Shown here piece after piece: positions 37,687 to 46,989 of a stretch of 64,000 nt of DNA; the first letter of the stretch is position 1, and every line of letters begins with the position of its first letter. Source of the stretch: Salinispora vitiensis. Lineage in GTDB: Bacteria > Actinomycetota > Actinomycetes > Mycobacteriales > Micromonosporaceae. Where the stretch lies: positions 4,161,901-4,225,900 of the forward strand of contig NZ_KB900388.1 of assembly GCF_000378825.1 (NCBI RefSeq). The letters run 5' to 3'. The notes under the pieces are model-generated. The model saw only the letters and a list, made by a program, of their open reading frames with translations. It was not told the origin of the DNA and searched no databases. The translations under genes and the position numbers were made by a program.

Positions 37687-38384
37687 GACATCAGCTCCGA
37701 GTGGGCCGTCAGCTCGTCGCGTACCGCCCACAGCGCGGGGAACAGCACCTTCGAGATTGACTTGGCCAAGGTTGCTACCGGCATTCCCTGTGTGCCTACC
37801 CCGGCCGCCCCGACCACCCGCTGCGCGAGCACGACGTGCTGCATCCGCCATAGCCGAACAGCCTCATCGAGATCGACCATGCGCTCCGCCAGTCGATACA
37901 GCGGCTGGTCCGGCTGCCCTCGATACAGCTCCGGCAGCGATACCCGCGCCACGGTGCACTGCTGATCGAACTCCTGCTGCAGCTCTCGTGCCGCGCTACG
38001 TAGCTGCCGCCAGCCCGGAGATTCCGCTCCCGAACCGTTGCCCAGCCGGGGCCGTAGCCGCGCGAACGCCTGCGGTGTCAACTCCGACAACATCGGCAAC
38101 AGGCCGGTCGCTGCGCGTACTGTCGCGCATGCTCGGCGGAGTAGGAGCTCGGCCGCGCTGGTCACGCCGGCGTTCAGCTCTTCCCTGGCGCCGGTAACCG
38201 CTTCCGATGCGACCTTCAGCAACAGCTCCGTCGCCTGATGAGTTGAGACGAACAGGAGCTCGTCGCGGTCGTGTTCCGGCTGCAGTCCGAGGAGATCGCC
38301 GGTACGCATGTAGCTGGCGTACTGGCCGCTTTGCGGCAACTCATCCTGATCAGACGCACGTGCCACTAGCCCGTTATGTACCAT
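37683..38384 (-). CDS. Tryptophan 2,3-dioxygenase-family protein (short)
   Basis: 233 residues, shorter than the usual ~280. N-terminal TDO signature YASYMRTGDLLGLQPEHDRDELLFVSTHQATELLLK, including the HQ distal-pocket pair. The proximal-His motif appears as LWRMQHVVLAQRVVGAAGVGTQGMPV (W-R-x-x-H, then G-x-G-T-x-G). Members of this superfamily include TDO itself and natural-product enzymes such as MarE and SfmD. First gene of the three-gene operon; GGGGG lies 8 nt before the start. Whether it makes N-formylkynurenine or another oxidation product is open. Confidence 0.75.
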   Translation of the reverse strand: MVHNGLVARASDQDELPQSGQYASYMRTGDLLGLQPEHDRDELLFVSTHQATELLLKVASEAVTGAREELNAGVTSAAELLLRRACATVRAATGLLPMLSELTPQAFARLRPRLGNGSGAESPGWRQLRSAARELQQEFDQQCTVARVSLPELYRGQPDQPLYRLAERMVDLDEAVRLWRMQHVVLAQRVVGAAGVGTQGMPVATLAKSISKVLFPALWAVRDELTAHSELMS

Positions 38385-38794
38385 TCGTTATTCCCCCATG
38401 TCTTGCCACTAAAAGACCAGAAAGTCGATGCGGTGCCTGCCACCGAGGCCGCTACCCGGCTATCTCGCTCACTGCCGGCGCAACTGACTGCAGTAGACAA
38501 ATGCCGCCAGAGCTAGCTAGCCGCTTTGCCCGTGCTTTCGGCAGTACCAATCGATTTGCCACAAAACGCCGGAAGGTGACACGCCCAACCAGGACAAATT
38601 AGAGCCCCGCGACCAACGATCATGGACATGCCGGGAGCCTAACCGTCCTACATGCTTGATGCTCGAGTGGGTCTGGCTGAACGGACGCGATGGGTTGCGG
38701 CCCCTGGCCGACTGAGCCCAGCTACGAGCCGGGCCATAGAATCCCGGGCGGCCTGTTTGAGCGGCCGATCAGCCAATGTTCCTGAGGGAGCTCC

Positions 38795-40069
38795 GTGACA
38801 TCGTTGAAGCGTGGTCTCGTGCCGTTGCTCGTCGCGCTCGCGTGGGTCGGACTCTGGGCGGTGGCGCTCCGGCCGGCGGTGGATCCGACCAACGATGGCT
38901 ACCGCTACGCCCGCATGGCCCTCGAACTGCTCGGCGAGTCACCGGACGACGCCCAGCGGGACGCACTGACGGCCTACTGCGGCAAACTGTCTCGCGTCGA
39001 GGCCCGGAGAGCGTCGGTCGACCCGCTGACCATGTACGACCCTCCCCAGATCGTTCAACGCATTGAGGCGTGCATCGCGCAGTACCCGGACGGGCTGACG
39101 CCGAACGAGCCGCGCTACGAGGCGATCTTCAACGACCGGATCGGCTACCCGGCCCTTACCACCCCGCTCGTGGCGATCCTCGGCGTCAACGCTGGTCTCA
39201 CGGTGACCTCTGTGCTGTGTACCGCGATCGGTGGGCTTCTGATCGTCCGCCTGCTGCGGGAGCTCGGCGTACCTCTACATCTCGCGGTCGCCGGTCAGAT
39301 CGCCTATTACGGCTCGCCAATCGGATACTGGGGCGCCTATCCGTTAACCGAGGGGCCGGCAATGGCGCTCACCGTGGCCGCCCTGCTCGGCGCGGTGTGG
39401 CTACTGCGACAACGCACAGCGGCCGGGGCGTCCCTGCTGCTCGGCGCGCTGGCTACCGGTGCCGTGCTGCGATTCTCCACCTTCTTGCTGGTTGCGGGCG
39501 GGCTAGCTGCCGCCGGGCTGCTCATTCTGGCTACCAGCCGACGGCATCGGCACCTCGGGACCGGTCTGGTAGTCGGCATCGGCGGTGTGACCACCGTCGG
39601 CATCCTCACGAGCGTCAAGCTGCTCGGCCTGTCCGGCGCGGGGGAGACACTGCAGGACAAGTGGACCAACCACTTCACGCGTCCCGATGTCGCCGACCCC
39701 TGGCAGCGGTTGGTCGACCTCAACGTCACCTATTGGTCGCAGTGGCTACAGCAGGAGTTGGGGTCGCCGTGGCTGCTGCTCGGTCTGGGCTTTGGTGCGT
39801 GGGCGCTCCTGCGCCACGATCGTGCTCTCGGGTGGCTGACGCTAGCCGTGGCCAGCACCGGACTGGCCACCCAGGTGGCCCATCCGGTAGTCAGCCAGGG
39901 CAACCGGCTCCACATCGCGCTGTGGCTGGTGCCCGTTGTCGGCATCCCGCTACTCCTGGCGAGGAGAGAGTGGGCCCGCAGGCCCGGCGAGCCTTCCGCC
40001 CCGGTGGCCGCTGCTCCGACACCGCTGCCTAGGCCACCGTCCGAATTTCCGGTGATGGCGCAAAAGTAG
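38795..40069 (+). CDS. Polytopic membrane protein, GT-C-like
   Basis: 424 residues from GTG 38795 with GAGGGAG upstream. One N-terminal membrane segment, an extracytoplasmic stretch (VDPTNDGYRYARMALELLG ...), then about nine segments. The acidic first loop and overall arrangement resemble GT-C glycosyltransferases or mannosyltransferase-like proteins, but the usual DE/DD motif is not clear. The last 41 bp overlap the end of the converging MFS gene. The preceding 410-bp gap contains promoters only. Confidence 0.6.
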   Translation: MTSLKRGLVPLLVALAWVGLWAVALRPAVDPTNDGYRYARMALELLGESPDDAQRDALTAYCGKLSRVEARRASVDPLTMYDPPQIVQRIEACIAQYPDGLTPNEPRYEAIFNDRIGYPALTTPLVAILGVNAGLTVTSVLCTAIGGLLIVRLLRELGVPLHLAVAGQIAYYGSPIGYWGAYPLTEGPAMALTVAALLGAVWLLRQRTAAGASLLLGALATGAVLRFSTFLLVAGGLAAAGLLILATSRRHRHLGTGLVVGIGGVTTVGILTSVKLLGLSGAGETLQDKWTNHFTRPDVADPWQRLVDLNVTYWSQWLQQELGSPWLLLGLGFGAWALLRHDRALGWLTLAVASTGLATQVAHPVVSQGNRLHIALWLVPVVGIPLLLARREWARRPGEPSAPVAAAPTPLPRPPSEFPVMAQK

Positions 40070-41366
40070 CAGCCAATTCAGCCCGGTGCCGGTACAGCAA
40101 CGTGACCATCCAGAGGGCGACGAGGAAACCCCCGACTCCACCGACGGCGAAGGCGGTGGGGACGCTGGTGACCGCCGCCAGCACGCCGCCGGCGAGGGCG
40201 CCGATCGGGATACCACCCCAGACCAGCGTCCGATAGGCGCCCAGCACCCGGCCGAACAGTTCCTCGGGGATGAGCGCTTGGCGCAGCGACATCGTGAGCA
40301 CATTGCTGATCGAGGCGAAGAACCCGGCCAGGCCGTACAGCGTGCCGCCAAGTACCGCGTTGTCGGTGAGGCTCATGGCGATCACCGGAAGTGGGGACAG
40401 CACCAAGGTCAGGCCCAGGGTGCGGATTCGGCCGCAGTGTCGGCCCACCGCCGGAGCGACGAGGCCGCCCACGAGACCGCCGAGACCGGCACCCAGCACC
40501 ACGAGACCGTAATTCGCCTCCGGTACGCGTAGCACGTCCAGGACATAGAGCACCAGTACGGCGTTCGGCACACTCTGCAACACCGACGTGGCAGCTATGC
40601 CGGCGGTCAGTTCCCGCAGGAGGCGATGACCCCAGAGCCAGCGCACTCCGGCGGCCAGCTCGGACCGGAACCCGGCGGCCCGGGTGATCGTGCCTTCCGA
40701 GGTGATCGTGCGTTCCGGGGTGAACCGACCAGCCACGGTCACCATCACCAGCGCGGCGACGGCATAGAAGGCCACGTTGCCCACCAACGGCGCGGCGGCG
40801 GCCAGCGCGAAGATCAGTGCGCCGACCGGCGCCCCGACGAAGGTCTGCATGCCGGATTCCGCGGTCACCAGGAGACCGTTTCCCCGGTCGAGCTGGTCCC
40901 GGCGCACGATCTGCGGCAGCACTGCCCGGGCCGCGCTGTCGTAGAGGGTCTCGGCGCACCCCAGCGTGAACACCACCACGTACAGGAGCCAGATCGTCGC
41001 CGTGCCGGTCGCGACGGTGCCGGCCAGCAGCGCGAACAACACCGCCCGAAAGAGGTTGGCTCTGATCATCACGCGACGCCGGTCGGACCGGTCGACCAGC
41101 GTCCCGGCCGGCAACGCGAAGAGCAGCCAGGGCAGGAAGGAGAGCCCGGTGAAGGCCGCGATCAGTACCGGATCGCGGGTCAGGGTGGCCGCCAGCAACG
41201 GTACGACCGCCCGGCTGACTCCGTCGGCAAGGTTCGAGGCCGCGGTGGCGCCGAACAACCGCCAGAACGCTCCGTTGAGCCGGCGGTCGAGGCGCTCTGG
41301 CGGGGCTGTCGACAGCGGCTGCTCGACCTCGGTCACCGGGGTCGAAGGCGGGTGCGGCGATGGCAT
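40029..41366 (-). CDS. MFS efflux transporter
   Basis: 445 residues from ATG 41366. Starts FWRLFGATAASNLADGVSRAVVPLLAATLT, with loop 2-3 LPAGTLVDRSDRRRVMIRAN, ETLYDSAARAVLPQIV in TM4-5, and a second half ending in TMSLRQALIPEELFGRVLGAYRTLVWGGIPIGAL. Closely related to the transporter at 52916-54223, sharing these motifs. Substrate unknown. Adjacent to a GNAT gene in the same direction. Confidence 0.88.
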   Translation of the reverse strand: MPSPHPPSTPVTEVEQPLSTAPPERLDRRLNGAFWRLFGATAASNLADGVSRAVVPLLAATLTRDPVLIAAFTGLSFLPWLLFALPAGTLVDRSDRRRVMIRANLFRAVLFALLAGTVATGTATIWLLYVVVFTLGCAETLYDSAARAVLPQIVRRDQLDRGNGLLVTAESGMQTFVGAPVGALIFALAAAAPLVGNVAFYAVAALVMVTVAGRFTPERTITSEGTITRAAGFRSELAAGVRWLWGHRLLRELTAGIAATSVLQSVPNAVLVLYVLDVLRVPEANYGLVVLGAGLGGLVGGLVAPAVGRHCGRIRTLGLTLVLSPLPVIAMSLTDNAVLGGTLYGLAGFFASISNVLTMSLRQALIPEELFGRVLGAYRTLVWGGIPIGALAGGVLAAVTSVPTAFAVGGVGGFLVALWMVTLLYRHRAELAATFAPSPEIRTVA

Positions 41367-41394
41367 TGACGAAAGCTTTCGGATAGCGGTGCGT

Positions 41395-41967
41395 TCACCG
41401 GTCGTTGTCGAGGCGGGAGTGGAGGTGCATGTCGTGCCAGCCATCGGTGTGGCGGGCCTCGGCGCGCTTCGTGCCTTCCATCGTGAAGCCGGCGTACTGC
41501 GCGACCCGGCAGGATGCGGTGTTCACCGTCGAGTGGCAGAGTTCGACGCGGTGGAGCCGGAGGGTGGCGAAGGACCAGGTGGTGACAGCGGTCAGCGCGC
41601 GGGGGGCGACCCGACGACCGCGTGCCTCCGGCAGCACCCAGTACGACACCTCCGCCAAGCCCTCGGCCAGGTCCACCCGGCGCAGGCTGATCTGTCCTAC
41701 GACTCCTCCCGCGGCCAGCACGGCCCAACCGGCGCCGGTCTCCCCGTTCCAGCGGTCGGACCAGGCGGCTATCCAAGCATCAGCCTCGTCGTCGGTCATC
41801 GAGCGACAGTGCCAGCGCTGGATGGCCGGGTCGGCGTAGCCAGCCACGACAGCGCGCCGATCTGACGGTTGCCAGGGACGAAGCAGCAGATCCTGCGCGG
41901 AGAGCTCGGGCTGCGTCAGCGCCGCCATCGAGCCGCGCGGCAGTGCGGGGGAGGCAAGGGTCGGCAT
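41395..41967 (-). CDS. GNAT-family N-acetyltransferase (RimJ/RimL type)
   Basis: 190 residues from ATG 41967 (a second ATG at 41928 is possible). LLLRPWQPSDRRAVVAGYADPAIQRWH opens the fold; VSYWVLPEARGRRVAPRALTAVTTWSF is the acetyl-CoA motif A, and HRVELCHSTVNTASCRVAQYAGFTMEGTKR is motif B. RimJ/L-like enzymes acetylate protein N-termini or small amines. It lies 28 bp upstream of the MFS gene and may be co-transcribed with it. Confidence 0.82.
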   Translation of the reverse strand: MPTLASPALPRGSMAALTQPELSAQDLLLRPWQPSDRRAVVAGYADPAIQRWHCRSMTDDEADAWIAAWSDRWNGETGAGWAVLAAGGVVGQISLRRVDLAEGLAEVSYWVLPEARGRRVAPRALTAVTTWSFATLRLHRVELCHSTVNTASCRVAQYAGFTMEGTKRAEARHTDGWHDMHLHSRLDNDR

Positions 41968-41992
41968 GCGGCCACTGTAGAGCGCGAAAGCG

Positions 41993-42763
41993 TTAGACGC
42001 CGGGCCGCGGAACCCACCAGTCGCCGAGGAATTTGTGCAGGATCGGCACAACTGCGATGTACAAGATCGCCAGGATTAGGCCGATAGCGAGGCCGAGAGT
42101 GCCGCGGTCTCGCCGTTCGCCGTCGCCGGAGGGGGCGGCATGAGGGGCCGAACGTGCCCAAGGATGCTCCCGGACCAGCCAGAACAACAAGCCGAGACCC
42201 AGCGGTGTTATGTAGATCAGCCAAAACCAGAACCATCGGGTGCCCCGGCGTGGCGGTGGACCGGCGATCACGACGCCAAGAGTGACCACGGCGAGAAGGA
42301 AGACTATCCCGGCCGTGCTGGATGCCCCCGGGGGCAGGGTGCCGCCTCGCTGCTCGATCCCGGCGGCGCGTAGCTGCTGGGCGATGCCGGCGGCTCCAGG
42401 CCCGGAATAGTCGTCATACTCGATGTGTATCTCTACCTGCGTGAAAGTGGTGGTGTCGGTCCAGTACGACCGACCATCGGAGGTTTTCCACGCGAAGAAT
42501 GGCCCGAGTTGACTGGAGCTCTGTCGCAGACCGGAAGCTCCGAACCAAGGCCCCGCCTCGGTGCTGTTCCATTGGTCGCCCCACTGAAAGGCCGTCACGC
42601 GGCCGGCAGCGACATCGGCACGCGCCTTTTCGTAGCTCTGCTCCCGGGGAGTCGTCCACCAGGTGGTGACCGCCGTCACCAGCCACAGTAGGACCAGGAC
42701 GAGCCGCAGCGCACTCCACCATCGGCGGCTCCGGTCAACCGTGCTGATGACAGGTGATTCCAC
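41993..42763 (-). CDS. Membrane protein of unknown function
   Basis: 256 residues from GTG 42763. One TM at residues ~16-34 (LRLVLVLLWLVTAVTTWW), an extracytoplasmic region of ~95 residues (KARADVAAGRVTAFQWGDQWN ... VEIHIEYDDYSGPGAAGIAQQLRAAGI), then three TMs (IVFLLAVVTLGVVIAG; FWFWLIYITPLGLGLLFWLV; LAIGLILAILYIAVVPIL). No family recognised. Divergent from rtcB. Confidence 0.65.
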   Translation of the reverse strand: MESPVISTVDRSRRWWSALRLVLVLLWLVTAVTTWWTTPREQSYEKARADVAAGRVTAFQWGDQWNSTEAGPWFGASGLRQSSSQLGPFFAWKTSDGRSYWTDTTTFTQVEIHIEYDDYSGPGAAGIAQQLRAAGIEQRGGTLPPGASSTAGIVFLLAVVTLGVVIAGPPPRRGTRWFWFWLIYITPLGLGLLFWLVREHPWARSAPHAAPSGDGERRDRGTLGLAIGLILAILYIAVVPILHKFLGDWWVPRPGV

Positions 42764-43028
42764 GGGCGCATTGTCGCAGGACGCAGCCAGTTGCTGCTGC
42801 CCGCGGATTGTCGCCACCACCACCTGACCTCGGTGGTTAGCGCGGTGACACCCGGCCTCGTCGGATCGGCACCCGACCGCCGCCAGGACGAGGTGAGCGC
42901 CAATAATCCGGTGATCTCTACGGTTGTCTTCGCAATACTGGGCGGACGAGGTCGAGACCGTAGTCGCCGAGTACGCGATCCGGTTTTCGGTAGACCTGTG
43001 AAATCGTGACCGTCGGGAAGTGCCAATC

Positions 43029-44228
43029 ATGACGTACGCCGTGCTGCCCTCCACCCGGGCTCCGGTCCGGGTGTGGACCGATCCGTACAGCATCGAACCG
43101 CAGGCCGCTCAGCAGCTCCGCAACATCGGCACCCTGCCCTGGGTGCAGGGCGTCGCCGTGATGCCCGACGTGCATTTCGGTAAGGGCGCCACCGTCGGCT
43201 CGGTCATCGCGATGCGGCAGGCCGTCTCGCCGGCCGCGGTTGGCGTCGACATCGGCTGTGGCATGTCCGCCGTGCGGACCTCGCTGACCGCGGCCGACCT
43301 GCCGGACGACCTCGCGGGGCTGCGGCACGCCATCGAGGACGCGATCCCGGTCGGCTTCGCCCAGCGCAAGAAGGCGGTGAACCCGCGTCGGATCTGGGGG
43401 CTGGCGCAGGCGGGATGGGACGACTTCTGGCGGCGCTTCACCGACCTGCACGCCGGGGTCGCCCGGCTGGAAGGCCGAGCGATGAACCAGATGGGGACCC
43501 TCGGCGGCGGAAACCACTTCATCGAGGTCTGCCTGGAGCAGGGTGGTGTCGATGCGGGCCGGGTGTGGTTGATGTTGCACTCCGGCTCCCGGAACATTGG
43601 CAAGGAGCTGGCGGAGCGGCACATGGCCATCGCCCGGAGGTTGCCGCACAACTCCGCCCTGCCCGACCGTGACCTGGCGGTCTTCCTCGCCGGGACGGCG
43701 GAGATGGACGCCTACCGGCGGGACCTGTGGTGGGCGCAGGAGTACGCGCGGCGCAACCGCGCAGTCATGCTCGCGCTGCTCTGCACCGTGGTCCGGGACC
43801 GGTTCCCGCAGGTGAGCTACGACGAGCCGATCAGCTGCCACCACAACTATGTCGCCGAGGAGACCTACGACGGCGTGGAGGTGTTGGTGACCCGTAAGGG
43901 CGCCATCCGGGCCGGTGCGGGGGAGCTGGGCATCATCCCCGGATCGATGGGGACCGGGTCCTACATCGTGCGGGGTAAGGGCAACGAGGCCGCGTACTGC
44001 TCCGCGTCGCACGGCGCGGGCCGGCGGATGTCCCGGGGGCAGGCCAAGCGGAGCTTCACCACCGATGATCTGGCGACGCAGACCGCCGGGGTGGAGTGCC
44101 GCAAGGATGCCGGGGTCGTGGACGAGATTCCGGGCGCGTACAAGGACATTGAGGCCGTGCTGGCACAGCAGACCGACCTGGTCGAGGTGGTCGCGCACCT
44201 CAAGCAGGTGGTGTGCGTAAAGGGGTAG
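43029..44228 (+). CDS. rtcB: RNA-splicing ligase RtcB
   Basis: 399 residues from ATG 43029; a GTG three codons earlier is possible. All RtcB landmarks: VAVMPDVHFGKGATVGSVI, GVDIGCGMSAVRT (Mn-binding Asp/Cys), GGGNHFIEV, LMLHSGSRNIG, IIPGSMGTGSYIV and SHGAGRRMSRGQAKR with the guanylated His. Joins 2',3'-cyclic phosphate or 3'-phosphate ends to 5'-OH ends in RNA repair using GTP. Followed at 32 bp (or overlapped, if an earlier GTG is used) by a DUF3626 gene. Confidence 0.95.
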   Translation: MTYAVLPSTRAPVRVWTDPYSIEPQAAQQLRNIGTLPWVQGVAVMPDVHFGKGATVGSVIAMRQAVSPAAVGVDIGCGMSAVRTSLTAADLPDDLAGLRHAIEDAIPVGFAQRKKAVNPRRIWGLAQAGWDDFWRRFTDLHAGVARLEGRAMNQMGTLGGGNHFIEVCLEQGGVDAGRVWLMLHSGSRNIGKELAERHMAIARRLPHNSALPDRDLAVFLAGTAEMDAYRRDLWWAQEYARRNRAVMLALLCTVVRDRFPQVSYDEPISCHHNYVAEETYDGVEVLVTRKGAIRAGAGELGIIPGSMGTGSYIVRGKGNEAAYCSASHGAGRRMSRGQAKRSFTTDDLATQTAGVECRKDAGVVDEIPGAYKDIEAVLAQQTDLVEVVAHLKQVVCVKG

Positions 44229-44260
44229 GCCGCACCACCGACCAACCGGACAATGGACGG

Positions 44261-45136
44261 GTGGATGAAAGGGTCTTTGCGGAAGCTAGCCTGCACTCTG
44301 CCTGTTCGCAGGCTTTGCGCTACGTGGCAACCCGGTCCGCGGGGCCCCCGGTCGACGCGTCCCTGCGGATCACGCTGAACTTTCATCCTGACCGGATGGT
44401 CACTGACAGCCCTATTCTCGGCCGGATGTTGGCGGACGGGAGTTACCTGTCTCAGTTTGTCACCGGCACCAGCAACGGTGGGCTCACCGCCCACCCCGGT
44501 GGCGACCGGTGGCGCTGGGAACAGCGGATGTTCGGCGGCGCCTACGACGCCGTACCCGCCCAGCATCGACCGGTTTACGGCGGCCTGAACTCCCGCCGTA
44601 AACCGGTCGGTGCCGCGCCCCGATTCGGCTCAGCTCACCTGCGGCTGACGGCGTCCACGCTCAGCCGGGCGACCTTCTGCTACCCGGACAGCCATCTCGA
44701 GCCAACCATGTTCGGCGTGGCCGAACGCATGTCGCTGGTCGACCTGGCGCACGCCGACCAGCGGGACGAACTGGATGACTACGTTGAGGCGCAGGTGCAC
44801 GGTGCGGTCCGGCTGGACCGCGACGTCGAGGCACTCGTGCTGGATTCCTGCTACCGCGGCACCGACGTCGAGAGCGCGGCCCGTCGCCTGCCCTGCCGGC
44901 TAGAGTGGCATCCGGGTTTCCGGCTCTCCGTAGCCGAGCTCCGTCGGCATCCGGAGTACCGTGGCCCGCGCTACGTGGAGCTCGGTGCCGCTTTCGCCGT
45001 CGAGGGGTACCTCACCCCACGCATCATCGGGGACGCTGTCCGTACCGGCTGCTACCAACCGCAGGATCTCAAGCGCGTCTGGCACTACCTCGCCCGTTTC
45101 GGCAGCCCCACCACGCCGTCCCGCATCCCGGGCTGA
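44261..45136 (+). CDS. DUF3626 protein
   Basis: 291 residues from GTG 44261; GTG 44213, overlapping rtcB, is an alternative. LRITLNFHPDRMV, DGSYLSQFVTGTSNGGLTAHPGGDRWRWEQRMFGGAYD, RPVYGGLN and APRFGSAHLRL are the conserved DUF3626 blocks. The SNGG-containing block and acidic/His residues have an enzyme-like look, but no activity is known. Same strand and directly downstream of rtcB, so possibly linked to RNA repair; this is inference from position only. Confidence 0.75.
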   Translation: MDERVFAEASLHSACSQALRYVATRSAGPPVDASLRITLNFHPDRMVTDSPILGRMLADGSYLSQFVTGTSNGGLTAHPGGDRWRWEQRMFGGAYDAVPAQHRPVYGGLNSRRKPVGAAPRFGSAHLRLTASTLSRATFCYPDSHLEPTMFGVAERMSLVDLAHADQRDELDDYVEAQVHGAVRLDRDVEALVLDSCYRGTDVESAARRLPCRLEWHPGFRLSVAELRRHPEYRGPRYVELGAAFAVEGYLTPRIIGDAVRTGCYQPQDLKRVWHYLARFGSPTTPSRIPG

Positions 45137-45200
45137 GGTTTGCGCCGGGGCCGCCCGCCTGCGTTGCCGTGCCACCGAAGCCGCGGGGGAGGCCTGCCCG

Positions 45201-45998
45201 TTACCGCCCGGTCTGGTGGTAGCGGCGCTCAAGAAAAGCGATGAGGGTGGCCCGTTCGGCCGCGATGCCTTCCGCGAGGCGAGCCGCGGCCTGTACCGCC
45301 AGCCAGGGTCCCGACGGCGGTGGCGGCTGCACCGAGCCGGCCCGGTAGGCGCGGGTGTAGCGGCGGGCAAACACGGACCGGCCGCTCCTGACCAGCGTAC
45401 GAGCGACCCGCGATGTCTCCGGTAGCGGAGCGGAGTAACGCAGGAGCAGCTTCGTCCGGGCATGGTCGGCTGCTGGTGCGCCGCGCGTCGCGTTGGGCCA
45501 GTCGATGACCGCGGCTCGACCAGCGATGAGCATCAGGTTGCCGGGGTGGTAGTCCCCGTGGCAGAGACGGTCCCCCTCGGGTAGGTCGTCGAGTAGCCGC
45601 AGCGTGTGGTCCCGGAGCCGCGTCGGCATGGTGGCGTCGGTGATGCGGGCGGCCAGGAGCGAGCGGAGCTCGGGCAGGTCGGCGGGGGCCGACACCTGGT
45701 GTACGGCGAGGTGGGTGGCGGCCAGCGTACGGGCCATGCCGAGCATCCGCCACGGCTGTCGCTGCAACTGGGTGAGCATGTCCGCCCCGTCCAGCCGTTC
45801 CAGCACCAGGCCGACGCGTCCGTTCCACTCCACCGTGTCGGCCAGTTTTGGAGCGATGTCGAGCCCGGCCAGCGCGGTCAGCGCTCCCGCCTCGGCGCGG
45901 TGTCCGAGCAGCCCGGGCCGGTACAGCTTGATGACCGCGTCGTCGCACCACGTGTGTACGTCCGCCTCCCGCCCGGCGCCGACCTTGGCTCCGATCAT
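45201..45998 (-). CDS. APH-family phosphotransferase (kinase-like)
   Basis: 265 residues from ATG 45998. Kinase-like fold: KVGAGREADVHTW (glycine-rich loop), VIKLYRP (Lys), and catalytic loop GDRLCHGDYHPGNLMLI with AAVIDWPNATRGAPAADHART (D of brenner and metal-binding motifs). Typical of aminoglycoside/homoserine/choline kinase relatives. Start overlaps the stop of the methyltransferase gene (ATGA), so they are co-translated. Substrate unknown. Confidence 0.82.
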   Translation of the reverse strand: MIGAKVGAGREADVHTWCDDAVIKLYRPGLLGHRAEAGALTALAGLDIAPKLADTVEWNGRVGLVLERLDGADMLTQLQRQPWRMLGMARTLAATHLAVHQVSAPADLPELRSLLAARITDATMPTRLRDHTLRLLDDLPEGDRLCHGDYHPGNLMLIAGRAAVIDWPNATRGAPAADHARTKLLLRYSAPLPETSRVARTLVRSGRSVFARRYTRAYRAGSVQPPPPSGPWLAVQAAARLAEGIAAERATLIAFLERRYHQTGR

Positions 45999-46768
45999 TG
46001 TTCTGCCCTTCGGCGGGGTGTTCGGCTGGCCTCGATCAGGGTTCTGGTGGAGTGCGCGACGAATGCACCGTGGGTGCGGATTTGGGCGTCGAGCCGTTCG
46101 AGTCGGGCGCGGTGCCGCTCCACGGTGAAGTCGGGCACCCACCAGGCGCACTTGCGCAGGGTGTAGACGACCGCGCCGATGTCGAAGAATTCCATCCGGC
46201 AGCGCGCGGTGCGCAGCTCCACGATCTCCAACCCGGCGCGCCGCGCGGCGGCGACCTCCCGGTGTGGGTCACGAGCGAACCGCTCGTGGGGCAGGGGGCC
46301 ACGAAAGTACTCGATGAGTTCGAACGCGGAGGCGGGCCCGACATGCTGGGCGAGGTAGCTGCCCCCGTCCTGGAGCACCCGGGCGATCTCGGACCAGTCG
46401 GGGCGGACGGGGTGGCGGCTGGTCACCAGCGGGAAGCTCGCGTCGGCAAAGGGCAACGGTCGTCCCGGTTCGACCGCGACGACCGCGACGCCGCGCGGCT
46501 GTAGCAGCGCTCGGGCGCGCTCCACGTTCGGTGGCCAGCCCTCGGTGACCACCATCCGGGGCGCCAACCGGGGCACCTCGGCGAGGACCTCACCGCCGCC
46601 GGTGTCGATGTCCAGCGCCGCGGGGGAGTGGGGCAGCCGGGACGCGAGCAGGCGTGAGTAGCGCCAGGGCGGTCGCTGCTCGGTGGCCCGACCGTCGAGC
46701 CAGTCGAAGCTCCAGCCGGACACGTCCGCCGCTGCTGCCTCGTCAACCAGTTCCTGGAAGGCACGCAC
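45995..46768 (-). CDS. Class I SAM-dependent methyltransferase-like protein
   Basis: 257 residues. Motif I appears as ALDIDTGGGEVLAEVP (D-x-D-T-G-G-G-E), motif II VVTEGWPPNVERARALL, then VVAVEPGRPLPFADASFPLVTSRHPV and LQDGGSYLAQHVGP. The family methylates small molecules or RNA; target unknown. First gene of a pair with an APH-type kinase, a combination also seen in resistance or metabolite-modifying operons. Confidence 0.8.
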   Translation of the reverse strand: MRAFQELVDEAAAADVSGWSFDWLDGRATEQRPPWRYSRLLASRLPHSPAALDIDTGGGEVLAEVPRLAPRMVVTEGWPPNVERARALLQPRGVAVVAVEPGRPLPFADASFPLVTSRHPVRPDWSEIARVLQDGGSYLAQHVGPASAFELIEYFRGPLPHERFARDPHREVAAARRAGLEIVELRTARCRMEFFDIGAVVYTLRKCAWWVPDFTVERHRARLERLDAQIRTHGAFVAHSTRTLIEASRTPRRRAEQ

Positions 46769-46861
46769 CTTCGAATTCTGACCGTGCCGTCAACCAGTTT
46801 GACCTTTCGGCACCCGACCGAGGCCGATGACCGTGCTCACGAACGGGTGTTCGTGGCCCGC

Positions 46862-46989
46862 TCACCAGCCGAGCACGGCCGGGCTCGAAGCTGTTATCGC
46901 TGTCTGGAGGGTGATACCTGACGTGGAGGACCGGGCGTGCTTAACGAACGCCTGCCACGCCGCCGGACCGAACACCAGCGCGACCAGGT
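46862..46989 (-). pseudogene. DUF397 C-terminal remnant
   Basis: The frame ending at 46862 contains LVALVFGPAAWQAFVKHAR, nearly the same as LVFGPEAWQAFVTHARR of the intact DUF397 protein at 47821-48006, followed by noise. It lacks the N-terminal half and directly follows the stop of another DUF397 gene. Confidence 0.55.

Noticed and set aside
38452..38562. 36-codon minus-strand ORF upstream of the TDO-like operon, considered as a peptide substrate
   Set aside because: No good Shine-Dalgarno, no Trp residue to be oxidised, no leader-core organisation. Could not be supported as a precursor peptide.
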